6,509 nt of DNA from Candidatus Fermentibacteraceae bacterium (GCA_021162285.1 JAGGYZ010000073.1:1-6509), one strand, 5' to 3'; positions 1 to 5,874 are shown, numbered from the stretch's first letter. Notes: generated by a model not told the origin, from the sequence alone. Program-made: numbers and translations.

Positions 1-211
1 ATATGAAAACAGCTATGACAAGCGTTTTCCAGAACCACGCGGGTTCCATGATACCAACACCGACAATGGTCAGAAATGCACCGAGTGTAGTACATTTCGT
101 CCCTGCCTGCAGGCGATTGTAAACATCAGGCATTCTGAAGACACCCAGGCTCCCCAGCAGAAGGAACACTACACCGGAGGATGTAACAATTTTTCCTATA
201 AGAGGAAGCAT
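1..211 (-). CDS. mrpG: Mrp/Mnh-type Na+/H+ antiporter subunit G (partial, C-terminus beyond window)
   Basis: Small membrane subunit of a multi-subunit Mrp cation/proton antiporter or a related Mrp-like module. I translated this partial frame from the minus strand. It begins with ATG at 211-209, and 70 codons are visible before the window ends with no stop. The first membrane helix covers about residues 5-25. It is followed by the family signature GVFRMPDVYNRLQAGTK (residues 23-39), close to the usual G-x-x-R-x-P-D-x-Y-x-R-L-x-A-x-T-K pattern, and then by a second hydrophobic helix (about 43-55). The start lies 3 bp after the mrpF stop. A purine-rich GGAGAGGGGG stretch inside the end of mrpF can serve as ribosome binding site, so the two are probably translationally coupled. 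MrpG is thought to be structural in the complex rather than a transport path by itself. The family call is firm; only the length is unknown. Confidence 0.9.
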   Translation of the reverse strand, partial: MLPLIGKIVTSSGVVFLLLGSLGVFRMPDVYNRLQAGTKCTTLGAFLTIVGVGIMEPAWFWKTLVIAVFI

Positions 212-214
212 TTT

Positions 215-475
215 CTATATCCCCCTCTCCAGGAATCGAGCTATGGCAACAACACCTATGAACATCAGAACCGCATAAACAAGCGCAACATCAAGGTAGA
301 TCTGTCTCTTAAAGTAGTAAGCCATGAAAACAAGAAGTGCGGTAGTTACTGTACACGCTGTATCAACTGCAACAGCTCTGTCCGGGGCGGTAGGACCCTT
401 GAAAAAACGGATAAGACACAGCAGCATTCCAAGCCCTGCGGCACTTAAAAGAACCAGTACAAAAGTTTCACTCAT
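215..475 (-). CDS. mrpF: Mrp/Mnh-type Na+/H+ antiporter subunit F
   Basis: Small three-helix membrane subunit of the Mrp complex, 86 residues, which is the normal length for the family. Helix 1 spans about residues 4-24. It is followed by the family signature GPTAPDRAVAVDT (27-39), which contains the conserved Asp32-Arg33 pair and a second Asp at 38. Helix 2 covers about 40-55 and helix 3 about 60-80, with a short basic tail. The ATG overlaps the mrpE stop codon in an ATGA (475-472), which indicates translational coupling; the stop is TAG at 217-215. It acts in the cytoplasmic membrane next to MrpE and MrpG. MrpF is needed for activity and assembly of characterised Mrp antiporters, but which ion this particular complex moves cannot be read from this subunit. 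Confidence 0.94.
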   Translation of the reverse strand: MSETFVLVLLSAAGLGMLLCLIRFFKGPTAPDRAVAVDTACTVTTALLVFMAYYFKRQIYLDVALVYAVLMFIGVVAIARFLERGI

Positions 476-1026
476 GAGAATATCACCTTCAGATATTTTT
501 CAAATTTATTACCGATCATTTCGGTTGCCCGTTCTGTGTCTTCGGTTCTTACATAAATCCAGTGAATCAGTAATCTGTCGCCGATAATGTCCAGTGTGAA
601 CGTACCGGGTGTAAGAGTAATCGAATTGGCCAGCATCATCTTTGCAAAGTCCTGCTTAAGTTCCGTTTTTATTACTACTATTCCAGGTTTTATGGGCAGC
701 CTCGGATGGATTATTCTGTAAGCTACATCAAAGTTTGCTTTGATGATTTCCACGAGCAGTACAACCAGATAAACCATAAAATACCAGAGTCGTTTGATGG
801 TAAACGGAGGAATATCCAGTTTTATGTAACTCTTTCTCAGAAATATTGAAAGGCCTAAACTTACGATGAATCCTGTAGTCAATTCCTGCCAGTTAAAACT
901 CTCTGTAAGTAAGATCCATACTACAAATAGAATCGCGAATAGATTCAGAAAAGCTCTTGTTTCATGAGGCTTCTCAGCCTTTGCTATTCGTGATATTCCT
1001 TGCGAAGAACCATGGTTTTCGTTCAT
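472..1026 (-). CDS. mrpE: Mrp/Mnh-type Na+/H+ antiporter subunit E
   Basis: Membrane subunit E of an Mrp-type antiporter, 184 residues. Hydrophobic helices lie at about residues 27-43, 48-63 and 80-97, followed by a soluble C-terminal domain. That domain carries the family signature NSITLTPGT (134-142) and a beta-rich segment (144-160, TLDIIGDRLLIHWIYVR), both typical of MnhE/MrpE. Family members are usually near 160 residues. The extra length here is a polar N-terminal tail of about 25 residues (MNENHGSSQG onwards), predicted to be cytoplasmic and with no recognised motif. The ATG overlaps the rex stop in an ATGA (1026-1023), and an AGGGA within the end of rex is a possible ribosome binding site. 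That overlap supports the long start, although an internal start cannot be excluded. It is co-transcribed with rex, mrpF and mrpG. Confidence 0.95.
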   Translation of the reverse strand: MNENHGSSQGISRIAKAEKPHETRAFLNLFAILFVVWILLTESFNWQELTTGFIVSLGLSIFLRKSYIKLDIPPFTIKRLWYFMVYLVVLLVEIIKANFDVAYRIIHPRLPIKPGIVVIKTELKQDFAKMMLANSITLTPGTFTLDIIGDRLLIHWIYVRTEDTERATEMIGNKFEKYLKVIFS

Positions 1027-1664
1027 ACTTTTTCCCTGTAATCAACGCATGAATTGTATACCAGTCGCGCCATTTCAACGCTCAGGTCAATACATGTCAC
1101 CTGAATGTCAGCCGGCATCGATAATCCACACGGAGAAAAGGACAGAATAGATTTTGCCCCAGCCAGCTGAAGTACATTCGCTACTTTGGAAGTCGCGTAA
1201 TCGGGAACAGCCAGAATTACAAGATGTATACCCGATGATTCAATTCTTTCACGTATGTTTGCTGCATCTTCAATCATTACGTTTCCTACAGTATCACCTA
1301 TCTTCGAAGGGCTATTATCAAAAGCCATAACTATTTTGAAACCTTCTAATTCGAAGGTTGAATGTTTAAGTAATGCCCTTCCAATGTTGCCTATTCCAAC
1401 AAGGGCAACATTTATCTTCTTGTCAAGCTTGATAATTTTTTTGATTTTGTTGATAAGGCTGGCAGCATCGTATCCAACTCCTCTGGTTCCGAATTCGCCA
1501 AAATACGATAAATCCTTGCGTACCGTAGCCGGTTTTATGTGGCATACTTCAGCAAGTGTTTTGGAAGAGACAATTTCTTCACCCTTGCGGAGAAGACAGC
1601 TTAAAGAACGAAAATACCTGAAAAGCCTGCCAATTGTTTCACTGGGTACGCGCTTTGTAATCAT
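1023..1664 (-). CDS. rex: Redox-sensing transcriptional repressor Rex
   Basis: Cytoplasmic dimeric repressor that senses the NADH/NAD+ ratio; in the known family NADH binding releases it from DNA. The 213 residues match the family length. The N-terminal winged helix-turn-helix (about 4-75) has the Rex-type recognition region KPATVRKDLSYFGEFGTRG (44-62), with the glycine-rich wing ending in VGY. The Rossmann domain starts with VALVGIGNIGRALL (86-99, G90-x-G92-x-x-G95). The IVMAFDNSPSKIG segment (111-123) and the C-terminal SFSPCGLSMP (175-184), which corresponds to the usual NFTP-V-L-x-x-P, confirm Rex. An AGGAG at 1673-1669 lies 4 nt before the ATG. It is first gene of the operon and overlaps mrpE by 4 bp. 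The Rex-type operator just upstream implies autoregulation. The stop is TGA at 1025-1023. Confidence 0.97.
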   Translation of the reverse strand: MITKRVPSETIGRLFRYFRSLSCLLRKGEEIVSSKTLAEVCHIKPATVRKDLSYFGEFGTRGVGYDAASLINKIKKIIKLDKKINVALVGIGNIGRALLKHSTFELEGFKIVMAFDNSPSKIGDTVGNVMIEDAANIRERIESSGIHLVILAVPDYATSKVANVLQLAGAKSILSFSPCGLSMPADIQVTCIDLSVEMARLVYNSCVDYREKV

Positions 1665-1676
1665 TTATCTCCTACT

Positions 1677-1700
1677 TTGTGATTGTGTTCACATTCACAT
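1677..1700. promoter_or_regulatory. Rex operator, two overlapping copies
   Basis: The sequence TTGTGATTGTGTTCACAT (1677-1694) matches the Rex operator TTGTGA-N6-TCACAA at 11 of 12 half-site positions. A second, weaker copy shifted by 6 bp follows at 1683-1700 (TTGTGT-N6-TCACAT), so the right half of the first site is the centre of the second. The element starts 12 bp upstream of the rex ATG and lies just downstream of the predicted -10 box, about where transcription should begin. Bound Rex would block initiation or early elongation of rex-mrpEFG. The operator pattern is established for Rex; occupancy here is inferred. Confidence 0.85.
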
Positions 1701-1707
1701 TAGATGA

Positions 1708-1736
1708 AGTATAAAAATCCAATCGATTGACGTCAA
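1708..1736 (-). promoter_or_regulatory. Sigma-70-type promoter of the rex-mrp operon
   Basis: Reading the minus strand, TTGACG (1736-1731) is separated by exactly 17 bp from TATACT (1713-1708). Each hexamer matches the housekeeping consensus at 5 of 6 positions. Transcription should start near 1701, giving a leader of roughly 37 nt that contains the Rex operator and the rex ribosome binding site. Confidence 0.75.
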
Positions 1737-1737
1737 T
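1721..1737. repeat. Two overlapping palindromes at the rex -35 box
   Basis: AATCGATT (1721-1728) and ATTGACGTCAAT (1726-1737) are both perfect palindromes and share three bases. The longer one contains the rex -35 hexamer. The position would suit a second regulator acting on rex, but part of the symmetry may follow simply from a TTGAC -35 box. No regulator is identified. Confidence 0.45.
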
Positions 1738-2086
1738 GGGTAACCTCATTTCGTCCTGTGAAATCCAGTTCTCATTAGCTTTACAACGAGAATTGAACCT
1801 CTCGCCCTGGAGTCTGATCTTTTTTCACCGATGAGATAAGTAAGCTTTGTTATTGCGAAGTAGTACAAAAGCCACAAAGCTTATAAAACTATTTAAATGA
1901 GGCAACTGCCTGTCACGGGTAGCAAAAGCAGTGAGGCAGTGCGCAGACAGATAACTGCTGTTTTCGCTGAATTGCAACACTACACAGCCGCCAGTTGTTA
2001 TGATAGGGAATGGGAAGAGATACAGATGCCCGGGGTGAGACCTGTTCGGGCGGTGCGTTGTTTATTCAGGAAGAAGGCAGGTACAT
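1738..2086. other. Intergenic spacer between rex and acpS, no gene recognised
   Basis: These 349 bp lie between the divergent rex and acpS genes. The left part to about 1896 is AT-rich and holds a short CGAGA/TCTCG hairpin (1787-1804), a T-run (1820-1825) and a perfect 10-bp inverted repeat (1841-1883). The right part (about 1897-2086) is noticeably GC-richer. It can fold locally, for example GCAAAAGCAGT (1922-1932) against ACTGC and TTTTCGC (1954-1967) with small bulges. A reading frame of 70 codons from ATG 1897 runs through it into acpS. It has no ribosome binding site, no recognisable domain and an unusual residue mix, so I do not call it a gene. I found no convincing promoter for acpS. 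An untranslated leader or small RNA is possible but unproven. Confidence 0.5.
1841..1883. repeat. Perfect 10-bp inverted repeat, 23-nt loop
   Basis: TAAGCTTTGT (1841-1850) is the exact reverse complement of ACAAAGCTTA (1874-1883), with 23 nt between the arms. It is followed by AAAACT rather than a T-tract, so it does not look like a terminator in the plus direction. It could be a dyad operator or a transcript hairpin upstream of acpS. The right arm overlaps a TATAAA string (1882-1887), but I see no matching -35 box. Confidence 0.6.
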
Positions 2087-2467
2087 GTGGTTTTGGGAAT
2101 CGGGATTGATACTGTTGATGTTGTTTCCTTCCGCAACCGTCTTAATGACAGGCTTACTAACGAGCTTTTTCTTGCCGCTGAGATAGAGTACTGTCGTTCT
2201 CAGGCAAGACCATGGGAGAATTTTGCTGCCAGGTTTGCGGCTAAGGAGGCCGCGTTCAAGGCGATGGGAAGAGGCCTTTCCTCCGGCATTCGATTTCTGG
2301 ATGTGGAGGTTGCTAGAAACGCAGAAACAGGAGCAGTTTTCCTTGTACTTTACAGGAAGGCCCTTTTCTTTCAGAACAGCCTCGGAATACAGAAGCTTCA
2401 TGTTTCAATTTCCCACACCAGAAGCAATGCTGTTGCCATTGTTGTAGCAGAGGGCAGAGCAGTCTAG
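2087..2467 (+). CDS. acpS: Holo-[acyl-carrier-protein] synthase
   Basis: Transfers the 4'-phosphopantetheine arm of CoA to the conserved serine of apo acyl carrier proteins, in the cytoplasm and with Mg2+. The 126 residues match the AcpS family, which forms trimers. It opens with GIGIDTVDV (4-12), holding the metal-binding Asp8. The second core motif FAARFAAKEAAFKAMGRG (46-63) holds Glu54 and the KEAxxKA pattern. It ends with HVSISHTRSNAVAIVVAE (105-122), the family's S-x-S-H-x-x-x-x-A-x-A motif. The start is GTG at 2087, chosen because the protein must begin just before the GIGID strand; the ribosome binding site is weak (AAGG at 2074-2077). It lies 115 bp upstream of a gene set that includes an ACP, so that ACP is an obvious substrate. 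It is probably also the housekeeping enzyme for fatty-acid ACP. Confidence 0.95.
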   Translation: MVLGIGIDTVDVVSFRNRLNDRLTNELFLAAEIEYCRSQARPWENFAARFAAKEAAFKAMGRGLSSGIRFLDVEVARNAETGAVFLVLYRKALFFQNSLGIQKLHVSISHTRSNAVAIVVAEGRAV

Positions 2468-2490
2468 ACATGGAAGGGCACTTGAATTAT

Positions 2491-2518
2491 TTGTACTTGA
2501 ATACGCAGTTGGTATACG
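2491..2518 (+). promoter_or_regulatory. Candidate promoter of the acsA-acp-kbl unit
   Basis: TTGTAC (2491-2496) is followed after 16 bp by TATACG (2513-2518), with a TGG directly before the -10 box (2510-2512) that fits an extended -10 element. It sits in the 115-bp gap between acpS and the synthetase gene, leaving a leader of roughly 58 nt. It suggests the three-gene unit can be transcribed independently of acpS. Pattern match only. Confidence 0.5.
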
Positions 2519-2570
2519 AACACAAAAAGAACCGGGAGTTTCCATCTGTTCAGGAATTCCTGCCAAATTG

Positions 2571-2577
2571 AGAGGAG
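2571..2577 (+). promoter_or_regulatory. Ribosome binding site that fixes the TTG start of acsA
   Basis: AGAGGAG (2571-2577) is a strong Shine-Dalgarno sequence ending 5 nt before TTG 2583. An earlier in-frame TTG at 2568 lies upstream of this element and would encode it, so 2583 is the better start. Confidence 0.8.
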
Positions 2578-2582
2578 CGATT

Positions 2583-4325
2583 TTGAGTAATATCGGATCC
2601 TATGAGAAGAGAAAAGAGAACTTCAGCTGGGACATTGCAAAACAGGTTCTTGGCTGGAAGCAAGGCGAAGTTCTCAACATCGGAGCCATGTGTTCCGACA
2701 GAATCTGTGCACAGGGAAAAGGCGACAAAAAAGCCCTTATCTGGCAGGGTTTCGGGGGGAAGCAGAAGACCTATACCTTCAACGACCTCAGGGTTCTGTC
2801 CAGTGGTTATGCAAAATTCCTGCAGGATCTGGGGGTGAAGCCGGGAGAGAAGGTCTGTCTCTTTATGGACAAGATCCCCGAGCTCTACATCTCCTTCCTG
2901 GGCGTTTTGAAGATGGGTGCTGTTGCTCAGCCGCTGTTCTCGGCGTTTGGTGACGAATCGCTTGAGGTAAGGCTTTTCAGTGCTGATACAAAGGTAATCC
3001 TTACCACACGTAAACACGTGAAGAAGGTAAGAAAGATACAGGACAGACTTCCGGCTCTGGAAAAAATCGTTGTTGTGGAAGGCAACCCCAACAAGCTTCG
3101 TGACGAGGAAATATTCTTTAATGTTGAAGATGCTCCCGTTGAAGACTTCGAGGTATACAAGTCTGAAACTGAAACACCATCTGTTCTTCATTACACTTCG
3201 GGAACCACAGGGCAGCCAAAGGGCGCCCAGCATGTTCATGGTTCAGTGTGGGGGCAGGCCCTAACAACCTCCTGGGTGCTGGATCTGAAAGACGATGATA
3301 TTTACTGGTGCACAGCCGATCCCGGCTGGGTTACAGGTACGAGTTACGGAATCATCGGACCGTGGAGTCTGGGTGTTACCCAGTGCGTACTGGACAGTGG
3401 TTTTACATCAGCTGCCTGGTACCAGTTCATTCAGGACAACAAAGTTACAGTGTGGTACTCGGCACCAACTGCTATCAGATCTCTCATGCGCGACGGGGAG
3501 GAACTTGTTAAAAAGTATGACCTTTCCAGTCTCAGACATCTGGCATCTGTAGGAGAGCCGCTTAATTCGGAAGCCGTTATCTGGAGTGAAAAGGTTTACG
3601 GCCTTCCTTTCCTGGACACATTCTGGCAGACTGAAACAGGAGCCATGATGATAACCAACTTTCCCGGCATGAAGATCAAGCCCGGTTCAATGGGCAAACC
3701 CTTCCCGGGTATTGAGGCTGGAATCCTTGATCTAAAAACCAATGAACCTGTTACAGAACCGGGAACAGTGGGGTTGATCGCTTTCAGACCGGGATGGCCA
3801 TCGATGTTCAGAGAGTATGTAAAGAAGCCTGACATCTACAGAAGCAAGTTCGTAGGTGCTTCTGAAAATGCAATGCCTCCTGAGCTTCGAACAGACAAGT
3901 CGCTGTGGTACGTTTCAGGTGACAGGGCAAGCTTCGACAAAGACGGTTACTACTGGTTTGTAGGCCGGGACGATGATGTTATCAACACAGGCGGCCACCT
4001 TGTGGGCCCGTTCGAGATTGAATCAGCCCTTGTGGAGCACGAAGCCATTGCAGAGGCTGCCGCAATAGGTAAGCCTGACGCGGTAAACATGGAAGTTGTT
4101 AAGGTATTTGTTACCCTTAATCCCGGTTACGAACCTTCCGATGACCTTGAACTCAACATCATGAACTTCATCAGGAAGAGGCTTTCTCCTCTGGCTATGC
4201 CCCAGGAGATAGAATACACGGAAAAACTTCCCAAAACCCGTTCAGGCAAGATACTGAGGAGATATCTCAAGGCTCTGGAGTGGGGCGAGGAAGTTGGCGA
4301 CCTTTCAACACTTGAAGACGATTAA
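2583..4325 (+). CDS. acsA: Acetyl-CoA-synthetase-like AMP-forming ligase (AcsA type)
   Basis: Adenylates a short carboxylic acid, most likely acetate, and passes it to a thiol: CoA in the known family, perhaps the adjacent ACP here. With the TTG start at 2583 it has 580 residues, like the AcsA type of Bacillus and shorter than E. coli Acs (about 650). The ATP loop is YTSGTTGQPKG (204-214), followed by HVHG and the DIYWCTADPGWVTGT block (239-253). The A5 motif is DTFWQTETG (345-353); its Trp348 corresponds to the Trp that limits the acyl pocket of acetate enzymes. The hinge region is GRDDDVINTGGHLVGPFEIES (461-481), and the C-terminal catalytic motif is PKTRSGK (550-556) with Lys556, the lysine acetylated in regulated Acs enzymes. 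One oddity is Leu473 where Acs proteins have Arg after SGH/SGE. Its stop is 23 bp before acp. The family call is sure; the physiological acceptor is inferred. Confidence 0.9.
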   Translation: MSNIGSYEKRKENFSWDIAKQVLGWKQGEVLNIGAMCSDRICAQGKGDKKALIWQGFGGKQKTYTFNDLRVLSSGYAKFLQDLGVKPGEKVCLFMDKIPELYISFLGVLKMGAVAQPLFSAFGDESLEVRLFSADTKVILTTRKHVKKVRKIQDRLPALEKIVVVEGNPNKLRDEEIFFNVEDAPVEDFEVYKSETETPSVLHYTSGTTGQPKGAQHVHGSVWGQALTTSWVLDLKDDDIYWCTADPGWVTGTSYGIIGPWSLGVTQCVLDSGFTSAAWYQFIQDNKVTVWYSAPTAIRSLMRDGEELVKKYDLSSLRHLASVGEPLNSEAVIWSEKVYGLPFLDTFWQTETGAMMITNFPGMKIKPGSMGKPFPGIEAGILDLKTNEPVTEPGTVGLIAFRPGWPSMFREYVKKPDIYRSKFVGASENAMPPELRTDKSLWYVSGDRASFDKDGYYWFVGRDDDVINTGGHLVGPFEIESALVEHEAIAEAAAIGKPDAVNMEVVKVFVTLNPGYEPSDDLELNIMNFIRKRLSPLAMPQEIEYTEKLPKTRSGKILRRYLKALEWGEEVGDLSTLEDD

Positions 4326-4348
4326 CACTCCGGAAGAAAGGATTTGTT

Positions 4349-4600
4349 ATGGCTGAAGAAATGAAAGATATGATTCTTGAGTATGTGGTAGACGAGTATG
4401 TAGATGAAGATGATGACCTGGATGTAACGTTCAATACGCCGCTTATCTCTTCCGGTATTGTAGACAGTTTTTCAATGGTGTCCCTGAAGGTGTTTCTGGA
4501 GAAAAAATTCAAGATTAGCCTTCCAGACAGTGAGGCTACACCGGAAGCTTTCGACACCGTAGACCGCATCTGCACTCTTGTTCGGAAACATCAGGGCTGA
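4349..4600 (+). CDS. Acyl carrier protein
   Basis: Small acidic carrier protein of 83 residues that would hold an acyl group on a phosphopantetheine arm. The attachment site is Ser40 in SSGIVDSFSMVSL (34-46), a DSF variant of the usual DSL. Predicted helices lie at about 2-18, 40-53 and 66-81. The stretch DEYVDEDDDLD (15-25) makes helix 1 and its loop unusually acidic. An AAAGGA ribosome binding site (4337-4342) stands 6 nt before the ATG. It lies 23 bp after acsA and 11 bp before the alpha-oxoamine synthase gene, which marks it as a pathway-specific carrier rather than the fatty-acid ACP. By position it should be charged by the AcsA-like enzyme and donate to the PLP enzyme. DSF also occurs in D-alanyl carrier proteins, but no dlt genes are near. 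Modification by AcpS, encoded upstream, is expected. Confidence 0.92.
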   Translation: MAEEMKDMILEYVVDEYVDEDDDLDVTFNTPLISSGIVDSFSMVSLKVFLEKKFKISLPDSEATPEAFDTVDRICTLVRKHQG

Positions 4601-4611
4601 TTGGAGGAATA

Positions 4612-5859
4612 ATGGCATACACAGAAAAAGCCAGAGAGCTGTTCCAGAAGGATATTCAGACCATCAAAGACAAAGGCATATACAAGGAGAAGAGGTTTAT
4701 CTGCTCTCCACAGGATGCCGAGATAGAGGTGGAATACCCGGAAGGTGCAGCCAGGGAGAAAGTTCTTAACTTCTGCGCAAACAACTATCTGGGTCTTTCA
4801 AGTCACCCTGCAGTTATACAGGCAGCTCACGACGGTCTGGACCAGCGCGGGTACGGTATGAGTTCGGTGCGATTCATCTGCGGAACGCAGGACATCCACA
4901 GGGAGCTTCAGGACAGGGTTTCTGATTTTCTCGGCATGGAAGACACTCTTCTGTTTCCGTCGTGCATGGACGCAAACTCCGGTGTGTTCGAATCTATCAT
5001 GGAACAGGAAGATGTAATAATAGCAGACAGACTGATTCACGCATCCCTTGTAGACGGAATCCGTCTGTGTTCAGCACAGTACGACACCTTCAAACACATG
5101 GATATGAAACACCTGAAGAAGAAGCTTGAGCTGCATCAGGACAAGCGTCATGTTCTTGTTGTTACAGACGGTGTTTTCTCCATGGACGGCGATCTTGCCC
5201 CGCTCGATGAGATGTGTGCTCTGTGCGATCAGTACGGAGCTATGATTCTTGTTGATGATTCACATGCCTCTGGGTTTATTGGCAAAACAGGCCGCGGAAC
5301 CCACGAACACTTCAATGTGATAGACAAGGTAGACCTTATTACTACAACATTCGGAAAGGGTCTGGGTGGAGCCTCAGGCGGCTGCGTTTCCGGCAGGAAA
5401 GAACTTGTTGAACTCTGTCGTCAGAAGGCAAGACCATACCTGTTCTCAAACTCCATGGCTCCACCGATTGTGAACGCTTCCATCAAGGTTATCGATCTCG
5501 TTACCTCCAGTACCGAGCTTCGTGACAAACTTGAATGGAATGCTGCCTATTTCCGCAAGGGTATTGAAGCAGCAGGTCTTGCCGTACGACCGGGAAACAC
5601 TCCTATTGTTCCGGTTATGCTTTACAACGCAAAACTGGCCAATGACATGTCCCGCGATATGTATGCAGAGGGTATATATGTAATCGGTTTCTTCTTCCCG
5701 GTTGTTCCTGCAGGTGCTGCCAGAATCCGTGTTCAGCTTTCTGCAGCACACACGAAGGAGCACATAGACAAGGCAGTTGCCGCATTCAGGAAAATTGGAG
5801 AGAAGTACGGCATTCTCGGGCTTGATAAGAAGGGTATCATAGAGAAATACGGTATGTAG
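4612..5859 (+). CDS. kbl: Alpha-oxoamine synthase, glycine C-acetyltransferase (KBL) type
   Basis: PLP enzyme that condenses an acyl thioester with an amino acid. KBL itself interconverts acetyl-CoA plus glycine with 2-amino-3-oxobutyrate. The 415 residues compare with about 400 for KBL; the C-terminal tail (400-415) is a little long. It has FCANNYLGL (54-62) and the KBL-type SVRFICGTQDIHREL (85-99), which differs from the GSRxxxG pattern of AONS and SPT. His143 should stack on the PLP ring, Asp215 and His218 (VDDSHASG) bind it, and Lys249 in TTTFGKGLGGASGG (245-258) forms the Schiff base. The Asp-His-Lys spacing matches E. coli KBL. A GGAGG (4603-4607) precedes the ATG, and a terminator follows 15 bp after the stop. 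No threonine dehydrogenase gene is adjacent. The preceding ACP and acyl-activating genes suggest an ACP-bound donor. Family sure, exact substrates not. Confidence 0.9.
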   Translation: MAYTEKARELFQKDIQTIKDKGIYKEKRFICSPQDAEIEVEYPEGAAREKVLNFCANNYLGLSSHPAVIQAAHDGLDQRGYGMSSVRFICGTQDIHRELQDRVSDFLGMEDTLLFPSCMDANSGVFESIMEQEDVIIADRLIHASLVDGIRLCSAQYDTFKHMDMKHLKKKLELHQDKRHVLVVTDGVFSMDGDLAPLDEMCALCDQYGAMILVDDSHASGFIGKTGRGTHEHFNVIDKVDLITTTFGKGLGGASGGCVSGRKELVELCRQKARPYLFSNSMAPPIVNASIKVIDLVTSSTELRDKLEWNAAYFRKGIEAAGLAVRPGNTPIVPVMLYNAKLANDMSRDMYAEGIYVIGFFFPVVPAGAARIRVQLSAAHTKEHIDKAVAAFRKIGEKYGILGLDKKGIIEKYGM

Positions 5860-5874
5860 CCTGCCGCTGGCTCT

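Noticed and set aside
1781..1830. tRNA-like T-arm on the minus strand (GGTTCAATTCTCG) followed on the plus strand by a T-run
   Set aside because: The hairpin has an 8-nt loop, and no acceptor or anticodon arm can be formed around it. The T-run is too far from the hairpin for a good terminator.
1897..2109. Plus-strand frame of 70 codons between rex and acpS
   Set aside because: No ribosome binding site, no recognisable domain, odd residue mix, and it overlaps the start of acpS in another frame.
2066..2401. Minus-strand frame opposite acpS
   Set aside because: Lies antisense to a clear AcpS coding sequence and has no family resemblance.
2568..2582. Upstream TTG (2568) as start of the ligase
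   Set aside because: The strong AGAGGAG at 2571-2577 would then lie inside the gene, whereas it is ideally spaced for TTG 2583.
4612..5859. Serine palmitoyltransferase or 8-amino-7-oxononanoate synthase as the identity of the PLP enzyme
   Set aside because: The SVRFICGTQD block is that of KBL, not the GSR-type block of AONS or SPT, and the partner ligase has the Trp typical of a short-acyl pocket. No biotin genes are nearby.
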